10,167 nt of DNA from an uncultured bacterium (GCA_948467735.1 CAOKFN010000080.1:1-10167); one strand, 5' to 3'. Positions 1-5,859 are shown, counted from the stretch's first letter. Numbers and translations: made by a program. The notes: a model not told the origin generated them from the sequence alone.

Positions 1-75
1 ATCTTACCAGAAAAATGGATCGTTTACAATTTATTTACTCATGCGTTTGTCGTGCCCGAGGCCATAGCATTATAG
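1..75 (+). CDS. Possible C-terminal tail of an upstream gene (partial)
   Basis: Frame 1 is open from the window edge to a TAG at 73-75 and would encode 24 residues ending in ...HAFVVPEAIAL. The composition is protein-like (hydrophobic with a PE turn), and a terminator follows 65 nt later, as expected for the end of a plus-strand unit. Frame 3 is also open, to a TAA at 126-128, only 12 nt before the terminator, but its product is rich in Cys and Arg and looks less natural. No family is recognised. This is a weak call because only the last few codons are visible and the start lies outside the window. Confidence 0.25.
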   Translation: MLPEKWIVYNLFTHAFVVPEAIAL

Positions 76-140
76 AAAAGGGATTTCTGGAGCCGCATGA
101 AATCAGGTCTGGATTTTTCAGGCAATAAGTATATCGTACA

Positions 141-174
141 AAAAAGGAGACGCTATGCGAAACGTCTCCTTTTT
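141..174. terminator. Bidirectional intrinsic terminator
   Basis: A 12-bp perfect stem, AAAAAGGAGACG (141-152) with CGTCTCCTTTTT (163-174), closes a 10-nt loop. T-rich tracts lie on the plus strand (170-180) and, read on the minus strand, at about 145-140. It sits 20 nt beyond the stop of the minus-strand gene at 194-907 and downstream of the possible plus-strand tail at 1-75, so it can end transcription from both sides. Confidence 0.88.
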
Positions 175-193
175 GTTTTTTTGTCTGTTTTCG

Positions 194-907
194 TCAGCCT
201 GCGGGTTCAAGCCTGCGTCCTTCATGGTATAGGCGCAGGATTTCCGCACCGTCACGCTCTAATATATAGCGCCTGCCTTCGCAGGCAATCATCTGGCCGC
301 AGAGAACATTTGGATTACGGCGACGCAGCTCTTGTATCATCTCGGCGCAGAGAGCGGCTTTTTTAGAGGTATCAGTAAAAAGTAAAACCGGCTTGGTTTC
401 TTTGTCCTGTGTTGTTAAACTGGACATGCTCCAAATGTCCGTGCTGTCAGAGAACGCCGCCGCAATAAAGTCTTCCAAGCGTCGGACGTAAGGATATACG
501 CCGTTCACGACCATGTAGTGCTCCGTGAAAAAACAGGCAATGAAGTTATCCATTGCAGCGCCGGGGCTTTTGCAGATTACAAGCGTAATATTGGGAGAAG
601 CCAGTTCGCGGTCCAGCTGCAGCACTTCGCTTTCCGAAAAACCGCTGGCTTCCTGATAATAAGAAATCCAAGAAGCTTCCCTTTTGCGGCTGAGGCAGAT
701 GCCGATTGCAAACAGAATAAGCGCAGGAATTCCAAAAATGATGAGTCCTCCCAAAAAACTCAACAAAACTGCCGCTCCCAACAGAATAAATCCTCCTGCA
801 ATCAATCCTTTTCCGGCGCCTTTGTCAATGCGGATGGCTTTCAGGATGCTCCCCTTTCCTTTCTTTAACATTTTCTGATAGAGCTTGTGTTCCGTGGATG
901 CAGTCAT
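194..907 (-). CDS. Unrecognised membrane protein with two-helix anchor and soluble C-terminal domain
   Basis: Encodes 237 residues from the ATG at 905-907. That start is preferred over an in-frame ATG at 974-976 because an AAAGGCGG ribosome site lies just upstream of it, and the extra 23 residues are polar and unremarkable. A basic N-terminus (KLYQKMLKKGKG) is followed by a long hydrophobic block at about residues 34-72, probably a two-helix hairpin. A soluble domain of about 160 residues follows, with motifs FFTEHYMV, YPYVRRLEDFIAAAF and ELRRRNPNVLCGQ. The basic flanks suggest the soluble domain is cytoplasmic. It resembles uncharacterised Clostridia membrane proteins, but no domain can be named with confidence. 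It lies 89 bp downstream of the minus-strand gene at 997-1662 with no terminator or clear promoter between them, so the two are probably co-transcribed and end at the terminator at 141-174. Confidence 0.85.
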   Translation of the reverse strand: MTASTEHKLYQKMLKKGKGSILKAIRIDKGAGKGLIAGGFILLGAAVLLSFLGGLIIFGIPALILFAIGICLSRKREASWISYYQEASGFSESEVLQLDRELASPNITLVICKSPGAAMDNFIACFFTEHYMVVNGVYPYVRRLEDFIAAAFSDSTDIWSMSSLTTQDKETKPVLLFTDTSKKAALCAEMIQELRRRNPNVLCGQMIACEGRRYILERDGAEILRLYHEGRRLEPAG

Positions 908-996
908 TTTTTGTTCCGCCTTTCTTTGCTTTATTTGGATGGTGCCGTTTGCGTAATGTTCGGTGCTTTTTTGCAATGTCTACATTTATTTTATAA

Positions 997-1662
997 TTAT
1001 GCCGTTTTGTGTGACCGATTTTTGAACAGCAAAAATCCGCCGGATACGACTCCGATGAGTCCAAACACAAGGCTGGCTAAGGGAATGCCGGGCCGCAGGA
1101 GTATCTGCAGAGTATAACTGTCGTCCCTGCACAGGTATTCCGCATTCAGGCCAAGCATATTCCCGCCTTCGGCATCAGCGTATTTTCCGCCATATACCGA
1201 ATAGAAGGAATCCGCCGCGGAAGGAAGAGCATCCAGATATTGCAGCTGAAAGAACCCGCTTGTGGTCAGATTCAATTCGGTATCCAAAGAACTTGATAGT
1301 CTGATCCGCTCTGCCAGCCGTTCGTCTCTGCCGGGAGTAAATAAGATAATCCAATCGTTTTGGCGGCAATCGAGAAATTTTGCAATACAATAGATAGTGT
1401 TCTTTTCCGTATCCGTCTTTGCGCGCAGAATCTGTAAATTTTCTATGTAATAAACCTTTTGGGGATAATAAGCTTTTCCGGCTTTTATCTCGTCTCCCCG
1501 TATATCGCGCACATTATCCGCGTGGAATGGGAGGATATACAGGGTGTACAATAACAGGCATATTCCGACCACAAGCCGGATTTTCCCGCCGCGGAGGCCT
1601 TCGTGTTTTTTATGGTCACGGTATAGATTTTTCTTGTATTCTTCATAGCTGCCTTCGTTCAT
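997..1662 (-). CDS. Unrecognised bitopic or two-pass membrane protein
   Basis: Encodes 221 residues. After a charged N-terminus (EEYKKNLYRDHKKHEG) there is one hydrophobic segment at about residues 28-46. A polar domain of about 140 residues follows, with YYPQKVYYIENLQI, KNTIYCIAKF and DWIILFTPGRDERLAERI, and a second hydrophobic segment at about residues 192-213 leads into a short basic tail. The polar domain is probably outside the membrane between the two helices. The start is supported by CGGAGAG about 11 nt upstream and a promoter at 1704-1732. The product is not recognised. It heads a likely two-gene minus-strand operon with the 194-907 gene, and the pair is probably functionally linked at the membrane. 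Confidence 0.82.
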   Translation of the reverse strand: MNEGSYEEYKKNLYRDHKKHEGLRGGKIRLVVGICLLLYTLYILPFHADNVRDIRGDEIKAGKAYYPQKVYYIENLQILRAKTDTEKNTIYCIAKFLDCRQNDWIILFTPGRDERLAERIRLSSSLDTELNLTTSGFFQLQYLDALPSAADSFYSVYGGKYADAEGGNMLGLNAEYLCRDDSYTLQILLRPGIPLASLVFGLIGVVSGGFLLFKNRSHKTA

Positions 1663-1703
1663 AATGCGCAGTGCTCTCCGTTTGCTTTTATCACAATATG
1701 TAT

Positions 1704-1732
1704 AGTATAAACGATACCGTTTTAAAAAGCAA
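1704..1732 (-). promoter_or_regulatory. Promoter of the minus-strand membrane-protein pair with internal palindrome
   Basis: Read on the minus strand: TTGCTT (1727-1732), a 17-nt spacer, then TATACT (1704-1709). The start codon is about 40 nt further on. The spacer contains an imperfect 14-bp palindrome (AAACGATACCGTTT, 1709-1722, one symmetric pair mismatched) placed where a repressor could sit. The -35 match is modest and the -10 match is good. Confidence 0.5.
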
Positions 1733-1817
1733 TAACTACATGCTTTTAAGTTTCCTTATTTTTACACTATTTGCGGGCCGGGATGTGTCCTCCGGCAGTT
1801 CGGCTGATTACGCTGCT

Positions 1818-1843
1818 GCATGCTGCAAAAGCATGTTGCAAAA
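1818..1843. repeat. Tandem 13-bp direct repeat over the leader promoter -35 box
   Basis: GCATGCTGCAAAA (1818-1830) is followed directly by GCATGTTGCAAAA (1831-1843), identical at 12 of 13 positions. The second copy contains the TTGCAA -35 box at 1836-1841. Tandem short repeats across a -35 region are typical of binding sites for regulators that bind as head-to-tail dimers. The regulator is unknown. Confidence 0.55.
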
Positions 1844-1864
1844 TTTTAAGAGCAATGGTACAAT
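1836..1864 (+). promoter_or_regulatory. Promoter of the ATPase leader transcript
   Basis: TTGCAA (1836-1841), exactly 17 nt, then TACAAT (1859-1864). Predicted transcription starts near 1871, giving an untranslated leader of about 490 nt before the ATPase start at 2357. About 100 nt of leader (1871-1963) precede the small ORF and contain a GTCAG/CTGAC stem among GC-rich stretches. Confidence 0.65.
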
Positions 1865-1980
1865 AAGACGGTAGAGTTTATGGACTGTAGAGATTCTATG
1901 TCAGGGCAGCGGGAAATCTGACGAAGCGGGTCGGCTGTTTTTGGCTGCTTTAAATATTCGGTTAAAGGAGGGATTATGAT

Positions 1981-2016
1981 ATGAAAAATAATGTGAGGAC
2001 GGCGGTTTTGATATAA
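1981..2016 (+). CDS. Putative 11-residue leader peptide
   Basis: ATG at 1981 opens an 11-codon ORF, MKNNVRTAVLI, ending in TAA at 2014-2016. It is preceded by AAAGGAGGG (1964-1972), with 8-9 nt to the ATG, one of the strongest Shine-Dalgarno sequences in the window. It lies about 110 nt into the predicted leader transcript and ends about 55 nt before the first of two terminators. This is the arrangement of attenuation leader peptides, where ribosome position decides whether a downstream terminator folds. No run of regulatory codons for one amino acid is present, so amino-acid attenuation is not obvious; drug- or nascent-chain-induced stalling would be alternatives. An overlapping two-codon ORF (ATG ATA TGA) starts at 1977. 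The function is inferred from layout only. Confidence 0.5.
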   Translation: MKNNVRTAVLI

Positions 2017-2069
2017 CTGAATATGGGTCGGAATTTGGCAGAGCGGGAGCGATAGGGCCGAATGATGAC

Positions 2070-2095
2070 AGCGGCAGATAAGATGCCGTTTTTTT
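2070..2095 (+). terminator. Leader terminator 1
   Basis: Stem ACGGCA-like: CGGCA (2072-2076) pairs with TGCCG (2084-2088) across a 7-nt loop, extended by a G-T and an A-T pair, then seven T at 2089-2095. A possible competing structure lies upstream: GCCG at 2057-2060 can pair either with ATTTGGC (2033-2039) or with the CGGC of the terminator arm. Confidence 0.7.
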
Positions 2096-2123
2096 GAGTT
2101 ACCTTTATGAATACTGCGTTGAC

Positions 2124-2152
2124 AGGACACATCATAACGGTGTGTCTTTTTT
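2124..2152 (+). terminator. Leader terminator 2
   Basis: AGGACACATC (2124-2133) pairs with GGTGTGTCTT (2139-2148) over a 5-nt loop, giving ten pairs of which two are G-T wobble. It is followed by T through 2152. It comes 30 nt after terminator 1 with no gene between them, so the two act in series on the same transcript ahead of the ATPase. Confidence 0.75.
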
Positions 2153-2166
2153 GTACGCAATTTTAT

Positions 2167-2346
2167 GGCGCCCGGAAGGAAAAATCAGATGCGCAGATGA
2201 GATTTCCTTCCCCATAGGGGCGCAGGAGTGCAGGAACTGGAATAGCTGTTCCGAAACGGAGGCGCCCGGAAGGAAAAATCAGATGCGTTCTAAGCAGATG
2301 AGATTTCCTTCCCCATAGGGGCGCAGGAGTGCAGGAACTGGAATAG
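2167..2346 (+). repeat. Duplicated leader hairpin unit
   Basis: Two copies of one unit, 2167-2245 and 2261-2346, are identical over 27 and 52 nt blocks and differ only by a 7-nt insertion (TTCTAAG, 2288-2294) in the second. Each copy is an imperfect inverted repeat. GCGCCC, GGAAGG and AAATC on the left pair with GATTT, CCTTCC and GGGCGC on the right, and the right arm also contains a local CCCC-ATA-GGGG hairpin. The second copy ends in GGAATAG and merges with the AGGAG ribosome site of the ATPase, so folding could affect translation start. The absence of divergence between copies points to a recent duplication or to homogenisation. Confidence 0.85.
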
Positions 2347-2349
2347 GAG
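2345..2349 (+). promoter_or_regulatory. Ribosome binding site selecting a TTG start
   Basis: AGGAG lies 7 nt before the TTG at 2357-2359. The first in-frame ATG (2387-2389) has no comparable site, only AT-rich coding sequence, so the TTG start is preferred. The site directly abuts the end of the second hairpin repeat. Confidence 0.75.
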
Positions 2350-2356
2350 AAAAAAT

Positions 2357-4183
2357 TTGAAGAGATTAGCGTATTTTTTTAGGAATATGAAACCCACAAG
2401 CGAGACATATGAGGAAATATATGAAGGGAAGATGGTTGAGTCGGGGGGCGCTGGTCCGATTGTGCATAATCAAGCCGTATATTGGAATGGAGAAATCGGG
2501 TATGAGATTACGAAGAGCAATCGGCTGGAGTTATCCAAGCCCACGGTCACGATACTCATTCCATTGAAATTTTTTGGCTTGGAGGAGGCGGGAATCCCGG
2601 CGCTGGATTATATTTTCCGCGCTTTCATCCCTTATGTGAAGGCATTGAATGAAGCCAACGATAATCGCAAGCGCCCTCCGAAGGAGAACGGTCATTATGA
2701 TATCTATGAACCGAACCATAAGGTGCTGGCCAGAAATGTGATTACTGCAAGGATGATTTCCCAGAAGTATTATAAGAACCTGAGCGGGAGTACCATCGTT
2801 CCCATTGACGACGGGCAGGATGTTCCGATACTGCCATGTGCCGGTATTATGATTCAGGTACAGCTTCCTGTGGGAAAACATGTGAAAGCCTCTCAGATGC
2901 TTTGCTCAAATCTTCCGGAGGCGGTGAACCGCTTTGTCAATGAGTTTGACAGGGACGGAATGAAGCGTGCGACGGCGCTTTACGAGAAACAGGAGGAAAT
3001 TAGGGCGTGGCTGAAGGAGAGTAAATATTGCGCTTTCGTGGCAGACGGAAGCATTCTGCCTCGGGAGAAAGGGAGCGACGATCCCTTGCGGGGAGCGGTA
3101 CCCTTTGTGTCAACGGCGGAGGATGAAGTTGAGGCGGCGGGCGTGAAAGGGATGGGGTTTCAAAAGGGCGTTACCGTGATAACGGGCGGCGGATATTCCG
3201 GCAAAAGCACCCTGCTGGACGCCTTGAGCGCGGGTGTTTACAATCACATCGGCGGGGACGGCAGAGAGCTTGTGATCACGGATCGTTCCGCCATGAAGAT
3301 ATCGGCGGAGGACGGAAGGAGTATCCGCCATGTGAACCTGTCTCCCTTTATCAAGTGGATTCCGGGCGGCAGTCCGGAGGATTTTTCCACCGACCATGCT
3401 TCCGGCTCCACTTCTCAGGCGGCGAATATTATGGAGGCCGTGGGATGGGGGACGAAGCTTTTAATGATTGATGAGGATAAGTCCGCCACTAACTTTATGA
3501 TACAGGATGCGGTCATGAAGACATTAATTGACAAAGAGCCCATTACGCCTTTTGTGGAAAGAGTGGGGGAGCTGGCGGAGAAGAAAGGTGTTTCGACCAT
3601 TTTGGTGATAGGGGGAAGCAGTGAATATTTACGTGCGGCGGACAGAATTTATATGATGAAGGATTACCGAATCGGGCAGGTGACAAAAGAGGCGAAGGCG
3701 CTGCGAATGCAGGAGGAAAGGGAAAAGAACGTTCGGAAGCCGGAAGCCGCGGATTTTACTTTTTGCGACGAGGTTGACGCAAATCTGTTGAACACCCGTC
3801 CTGAAGGTTCTGCCACGGAGGTGCTGAAGGTATCTGATTTGGGCTTCCTAATCCTTGGACGGGAACAGGTGGACATCCGCATGATACATGATATTGCGAC
3901 GATTCCCCAGCTGAACGCCATTGCTTTTCTGCTGCGCAGGCTCATGGACAAACTGAATCCCTTGGAGCGCTTTTATAAGTTCTTTCTGCCGAGCGCGGAG
4001 GGAGGGCAGAGCGCTCCCAAATGGATCTGCCGTGAAAGGGAGGTGGAACGGCTGCTGGAAGAGATAGAAAGGGATGGTCTGGATTCCGTCCATTCTCCGT
4101 TCTTTACGGAATGCGGCAGATGGATGGATATGCCCAGAAAATATGAAATTCTGGCGGTCTGGAGCAGGATGAAGCTGGAATAA
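2357..4183 (+). CDS. ABC-class P-loop ATPase, COG3044/PF09818 family
   Basis: Encodes 608 residues from a TTG start. Residues about 225-455 match the predicted ABC-class ATPase family. They carry YCAFVADGSILPR (about 224-236), Walker A GGGYSGKST (277-285), NHIGGDGRELVITD, an ABC-signature-like ASGSTSQAANI (348-358), Walker B LLMIDEDKSATNF (368-380), EPITPFVERV and a switch-like ILVIGGSSEYLRAADRIYMM. There are no membrane segments, so it is a soluble cytoplasmic ATPase. The family's cellular role is largely unknown; a trypanosome member, MRB1590, is an RNA-editing factor that binds RNA. The first 150 residues lack the usual family N-terminus (a GYKAYK and IDHVQGDPFASPS type block), so this is a divergent subgroup. 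It is preceded by an attenuator-like leader and by no other gene in its operon, and converges on a GNAT gene with 3 bp between stop codons. Confidence 0.93.
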   Translation: MKRLAYFFRNMKPTSETYEEIYEGKMVESGGAGPIVHNQAVYWNGEIGYEITKSNRLELSKPTVTILIPLKFFGLEEAGIPALDYIFRAFIPYVKALNEANDNRKRPPKENGHYDIYEPNHKVLARNVITARMISQKYYKNLSGSTIVPIDDGQDVPILPCAGIMIQVQLPVGKHVKASQMLCSNLPEAVNRFVNEFDRDGMKRATALYEKQEEIRAWLKESKYCAFVADGSILPREKGSDDPLRGAVPFVSTAEDEVEAAGVKGMGFQKGVTVITGGGYSGKSTLLDALSAGVYNHIGGDGRELVITDRSAMKISAEDGRSIRHVNLSPFIKWIPGGSPEDFSTDHASGSTSQAANIMEAVGWGTKLLMIDEDKSATNFMIQDAVMKTLIDKEPITPFVERVGELAEKKGVSTILVIGGSSEYLRAADRIYMMKDYRIGQVTKEAKALRMQEEREKNVRKPEAADFTFCDEVDANLLNTRPEGSATEVLKVSDLGFLILGREQVDIRMIHDIATIPQLNAIAFLLRRLMDKLNPLERFYKFFLPSAEGGQSAPKWICREREVERLLEEIERDGLDSVHSPFFTECGRWMDMPRKYEILAVWSRMKLE

Positions 4184-4186
4184 GGA

Positions 4187-4648
4187 TTAGGACGGCTCGC
4201 ATATTATTTTTTCCATGACATAGTTGGTAAGCAGTATTCCCTGCCGTTCAACCTGCTGTTCTTTTACAGCCCGATATCCTCTTTGTTCAAAAAAAGGTTT
4301 CGCGGTTATGGAAGCGTGGGTGGTAATTTTTTTGAGGGCCTTTTTTTCTAATTCATTACAAAGGGCAGTGGCAGCGCCTCTTCGCTGATAATCTTTATGG
4401 ACGTACAGACGGTCGAGATATCCTGTTTCATCGATATCTCCGAAGCCTGCGAGGATTCCGTTTTCCACTGCGATCAAACATTCATGCTTCAGCAGGGATT
4501 GGTTCCATTGCTCCAAATCCACCCTGTCGGGCGCCCACACATTCAGCTGTTCTTTTGTATAGTCCTTGGCATTGACGGTATGAACCGTTTGATAGAAAAG
4601 CTCCGCCAGCTCCCGGCAGTCCGACGGGGTGTATTTACGAATCAACAT
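4187..4648 (-). CDS. GNAT family N-acetyltransferase
   Basis: Encodes 153 residues, the usual length for a single-domain GNAT enzyme, which transfers acetyl from acetyl-CoA to an amine. The N-terminal MLIRKYTPSDCRELAELFYQTV is typical. The core strand and acetyl-CoA loop read YLDRLYVHKDYQRRGAATAL (residues 77-96), with QRRGAA at 88-93 as the pyrophosphate-binding turn. The C-terminal PFFEQRGYRAVKEQQVERQG fits the family end and is close to small YafP-like acetyltransferases. The substrate cannot be read from sequence. A GAGG lies about 11 nt before the ATG. It is transcribed toward the ATPase gene with no terminator between the stops, so the two mRNAs probably overlap at their 3' ends. Confidence 0.92.
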   Translation of the reverse strand: MLIRKYTPSDCRELAELFYQTVHTVNAKDYTKEQLNVWAPDRVDLEQWNQSLLKHECLIAVENGILAGFGDIDETGYLDRLYVHKDYQRRGAATALCNELEKKALKKITTHASITAKPFFEQRGYRAVKEQQVERQGILLTNYVMEKIICEPS

Positions 4649-4669
4649 TTTATGAGAACCTCGCTTTCC

Positions 4670-4722
4670 GGGGGCGTGTGGGAGAACGGCCTTTCATGGC
4701 ATGAAGATTTCCATGCGCCCCC
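4670..4722. other. Long GC-rich inverted repeat in the GNAT upstream region
   Basis: GGGGGCGTGTGG (4670-4681) and CCATGCGCCCCC (4711-4722) pair over 12 positions as plus-strand RNA (two G-U wobbles). As minus-strand RNA they pair as 7 plus 3 with a 2-nt mismatch. If the GNAT promoter is the one at 4722-4736, its mRNA would begin almost exactly at this hairpin, giving a 5'-terminal stem-loop. There is no T-run, so it is not a standard terminator. Confidence 0.5.
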
Positions 4723-4736
4723 TGTATAGTATACAG
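4722..4736 (-). promoter_or_regulatory. Palindromic operator overlapping a -10 box upstream of the GNAT gene
   Basis: CTGTATA-G-TATACAG is a perfect 7+1+7 palindrome. On the minus strand it contains TATACT (4728-4733), a good -10 box, with TTGTAT (a weak -35) 17 nt further upstream. A repressor bound here would block the GNAT promoter. The inner 11 bp, TGTATAGTATA, recur at 1699-1709 over the -10 of the minus-strand membrane-protein promoter. Confidence 0.5.
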
Positions 4737-4788
4737 AAACAACGCTCGGAATACAATCGGTTTTGAATAAGTCGGTCGGAAATTATGT

Positions 4789-4817
4789 TTGACACTCAAT
4801 CAAAATCATGATAACTT
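4789..4817 (+). promoter_or_regulatory. Promoter of the small acidic protein gene
   Basis: A perfect TTGACA (4789-4794), then 17 nt, then TAACTT (4812-4817) preceded by the TGn of an extended -10 (4809-4811). Predicted transcription starts near 4824, about 90 nt before the preferred start codon at 4912. Confidence 0.55.
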
Positions 4818-4911
4818 ATAGAAAAAGACATATACGGTCGATTTTATTGACTGCCCTTCATTTGAAGGAGACTTTGGCAGAAGGATGAGAAAAATATGGC
4901 TGGAGGGGAAA

Positions 4912-5403
4912 ATGTACATCGCAGAGAAGTATTGGAACAATTACATTGGCGATACGGATGATAGTCTGACGCTTGTGGAGTATCTGGCGCAAAAGCAGCA
5001 GGAAGAAATTGCGTTAGGGGAGATTTTTTCTGATTTCGGACTGGATAAAATGCATGGTGATTTCCGAAAGTCGGACATGCCGCTGGTATTTGAAAATGCC
5101 GATGGATGGGAGATGGAGATACTCTATGCCATTGACCTTATCACCGATCTTGCCGCCTTGCTGCTGGAATGCAGGGTGAATGGAAGCGTCAATCTGTGCG
5201 AATTATTTGGGGACGATTTGGAGACTTCCGTACCGGACGTCTGCATAACGGCCTCGCCAAAAGAGCATGAGCTGGTGAACAAGGCGCTTATGGATTTTGC
5301 GGCGGCTCCGGATGCCTATGATTTGAGTGAAATGGCGCCGGAGGAGGACATGACGGAACTGGCGTCGATTTGTGAGGAGCTGCGGAAGGAGCTATATGCA
5401 TGA
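4912..5403 (+). CDS. Small acidic protein of unknown function
   Basis: Encodes 163 residues, MYIAEKYWNN..., from the ATG at 4912, which has GGAGGGG close upstream. An earlier in-frame ATG at 4885 would add nine residues, but its ribosome site is 14 nt away and partly folded into a CCTTC-ATTT-GAAGG hairpin (4855-4868). There is no signal peptide or membrane helix, so it is probably cytoplasmic. The protein is strongly acidic, with the motifs DDSLTLVEYLAQKQQEE, MPLVFENADGWEMEILYAIDLITDLAALLLE and a Glu-rich helical C-terminus. No family is recognised. Size, acidity and single-gene layout resemble immunity proteins of polymorphic toxins, but no toxin is next to it, so that is only a guess. The gene has its own promoter. 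Confidence 0.8.
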   Translation: MYIAEKYWNNYIGDTDDSLTLVEYLAQKQQEEIALGEIFSDFGLDKMHGDFRKSDMPLVFENADGWEMEILYAIDLITDLAALLLECRVNGSVNLCELFGDDLETSVPDVCITASPKEHELVNKALMDFAAAPDAYDLSEMAPEEDMTELASICEELRKELYA

Positions 5404-5646
5404 TGCGGGAACGCCTATTTTGCGGTCCGCAGTCCATGAAGTCTTATGCCCGCGCAAAAATTAATTCTTGCCGTCGGCACTTTTGGGGATTTCGTAAAGG
5501 TGATGCCCCGAGGGTAATTTGACGGTCTGCATAGTAGGGTATCGGATGGGATACGCTCCTGCAGGTTTATAAAATCTTAGGTATTTAGTAATATAATATC
5601 AAAATATATTGATTTTCCGATTGTTATAATGTCATTCATGAGTATA
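5404..5646. other. Intergenic stretch without a convincing gene
   Basis: This contains a TGCGG-T-CCGCA palindrome (5421-5431) just after the upstream stop, a short GTATC/GATAC stem (5539-5554), and then AT-rich DNA from about 5565 with two TATAAT hexamers (5592-5597 and 5625-5630). A 28-codon ORF at 5436-5522 lacks a ribosome site and is not called. No terminator with a T-run is seen after the 4912-5403 gene. Confidence 0.5.
5622..5630 (+). promoter_or_regulatory. Extended -10 promoter candidate ahead of the phased repeat
   Basis: TGTTATAAT is a perfect extended -10 element (TGn plus TATAAT). No good -35 box sits 17 nt upstream, which extended -10 promoters tolerate. Transcription would begin near 5637, at the edge of the 41-43 bp repeat array, and give the peptidase gene a 5' leader of about 290 nt. 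Confidence 0.45.
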
Positions 5647-5859
5647 GGAACAAATTTTTCATTTTTTATAGATAGAACATATGGTTATAGGAACTGATTT
5701 TTAGTTCTAATGATAAAGGGCATGACGATTGGAACTATTTTTTGCTTCCATATGCAGAACATACGGCGGCAGGGACAGTTTTTGTTCCTATTATTTTATC
5801 TGCCGAATGATATAAAGCGTTTTTTATTGTCTATCATATATCAGTGGATTAATTGGAAC
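5647..5859. repeat. Degenerate 41-43 bp tandem repeat with phased T-tracts
   Basis: GGAAC or GGGAC occurs at 5647, 5690, 5731, 5772 and 5855, with a decayed unit beginning near 5813. T5-T6 tracts start at 5655, 5698, 5738, 5779 and 5820, so spacings are 43, 40, 41 and 41 bp, about four DNA turns. Several units also place a TTC or TTCC a few bases after the T-tract, making weak hairpins (GAACT...AGTTC in unit 2, GGGAC...GTTCC in unit 4). AGAACATA recurs at 5674 and 5756, 82 bp apart. The array lies just upstream of the C39-like peptidase gene. Confidence 0.6.

Noticed and set aside
974..976. Upstream ATG as start of the 194-907 gene
   Set aside because: The ATG at 905-907 has the AAAGGCGG ribosome site, and the extra residues would fill the gap to the upstream gene without adding a recognisable segment.
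1870..2100. Known riboswitch (purine, T-box, S-box, fluoride types)
   Set aside because: An ATATGG resembling a purine-riboswitch loop occurs near 2021, but the flanking helices and the conserved junction sequences are missing, and no T-box or other consensus is found.
1846..2160. Minus-strand open frame of 104 codons across the ATPase leader
   Set aside because: The product is Cys/His/Pro-rich with no recognisable domain, it has no ribosome site, and the same DNA is better explained as a structured plus-strand leader with two terminators.
5436..5522. 28-codon ORF beginning MKSYARAKINSC
   Set aside because: There is no ribosome site and no recognised family; it may be part of a dispersed repeat, but that cannot be judged from one window.
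5647..5859. CRISPR array
   Set aside because: The units are contiguous and degenerate along their whole length, without identical repeats alternating with unique spacers, and no cas genes are near.
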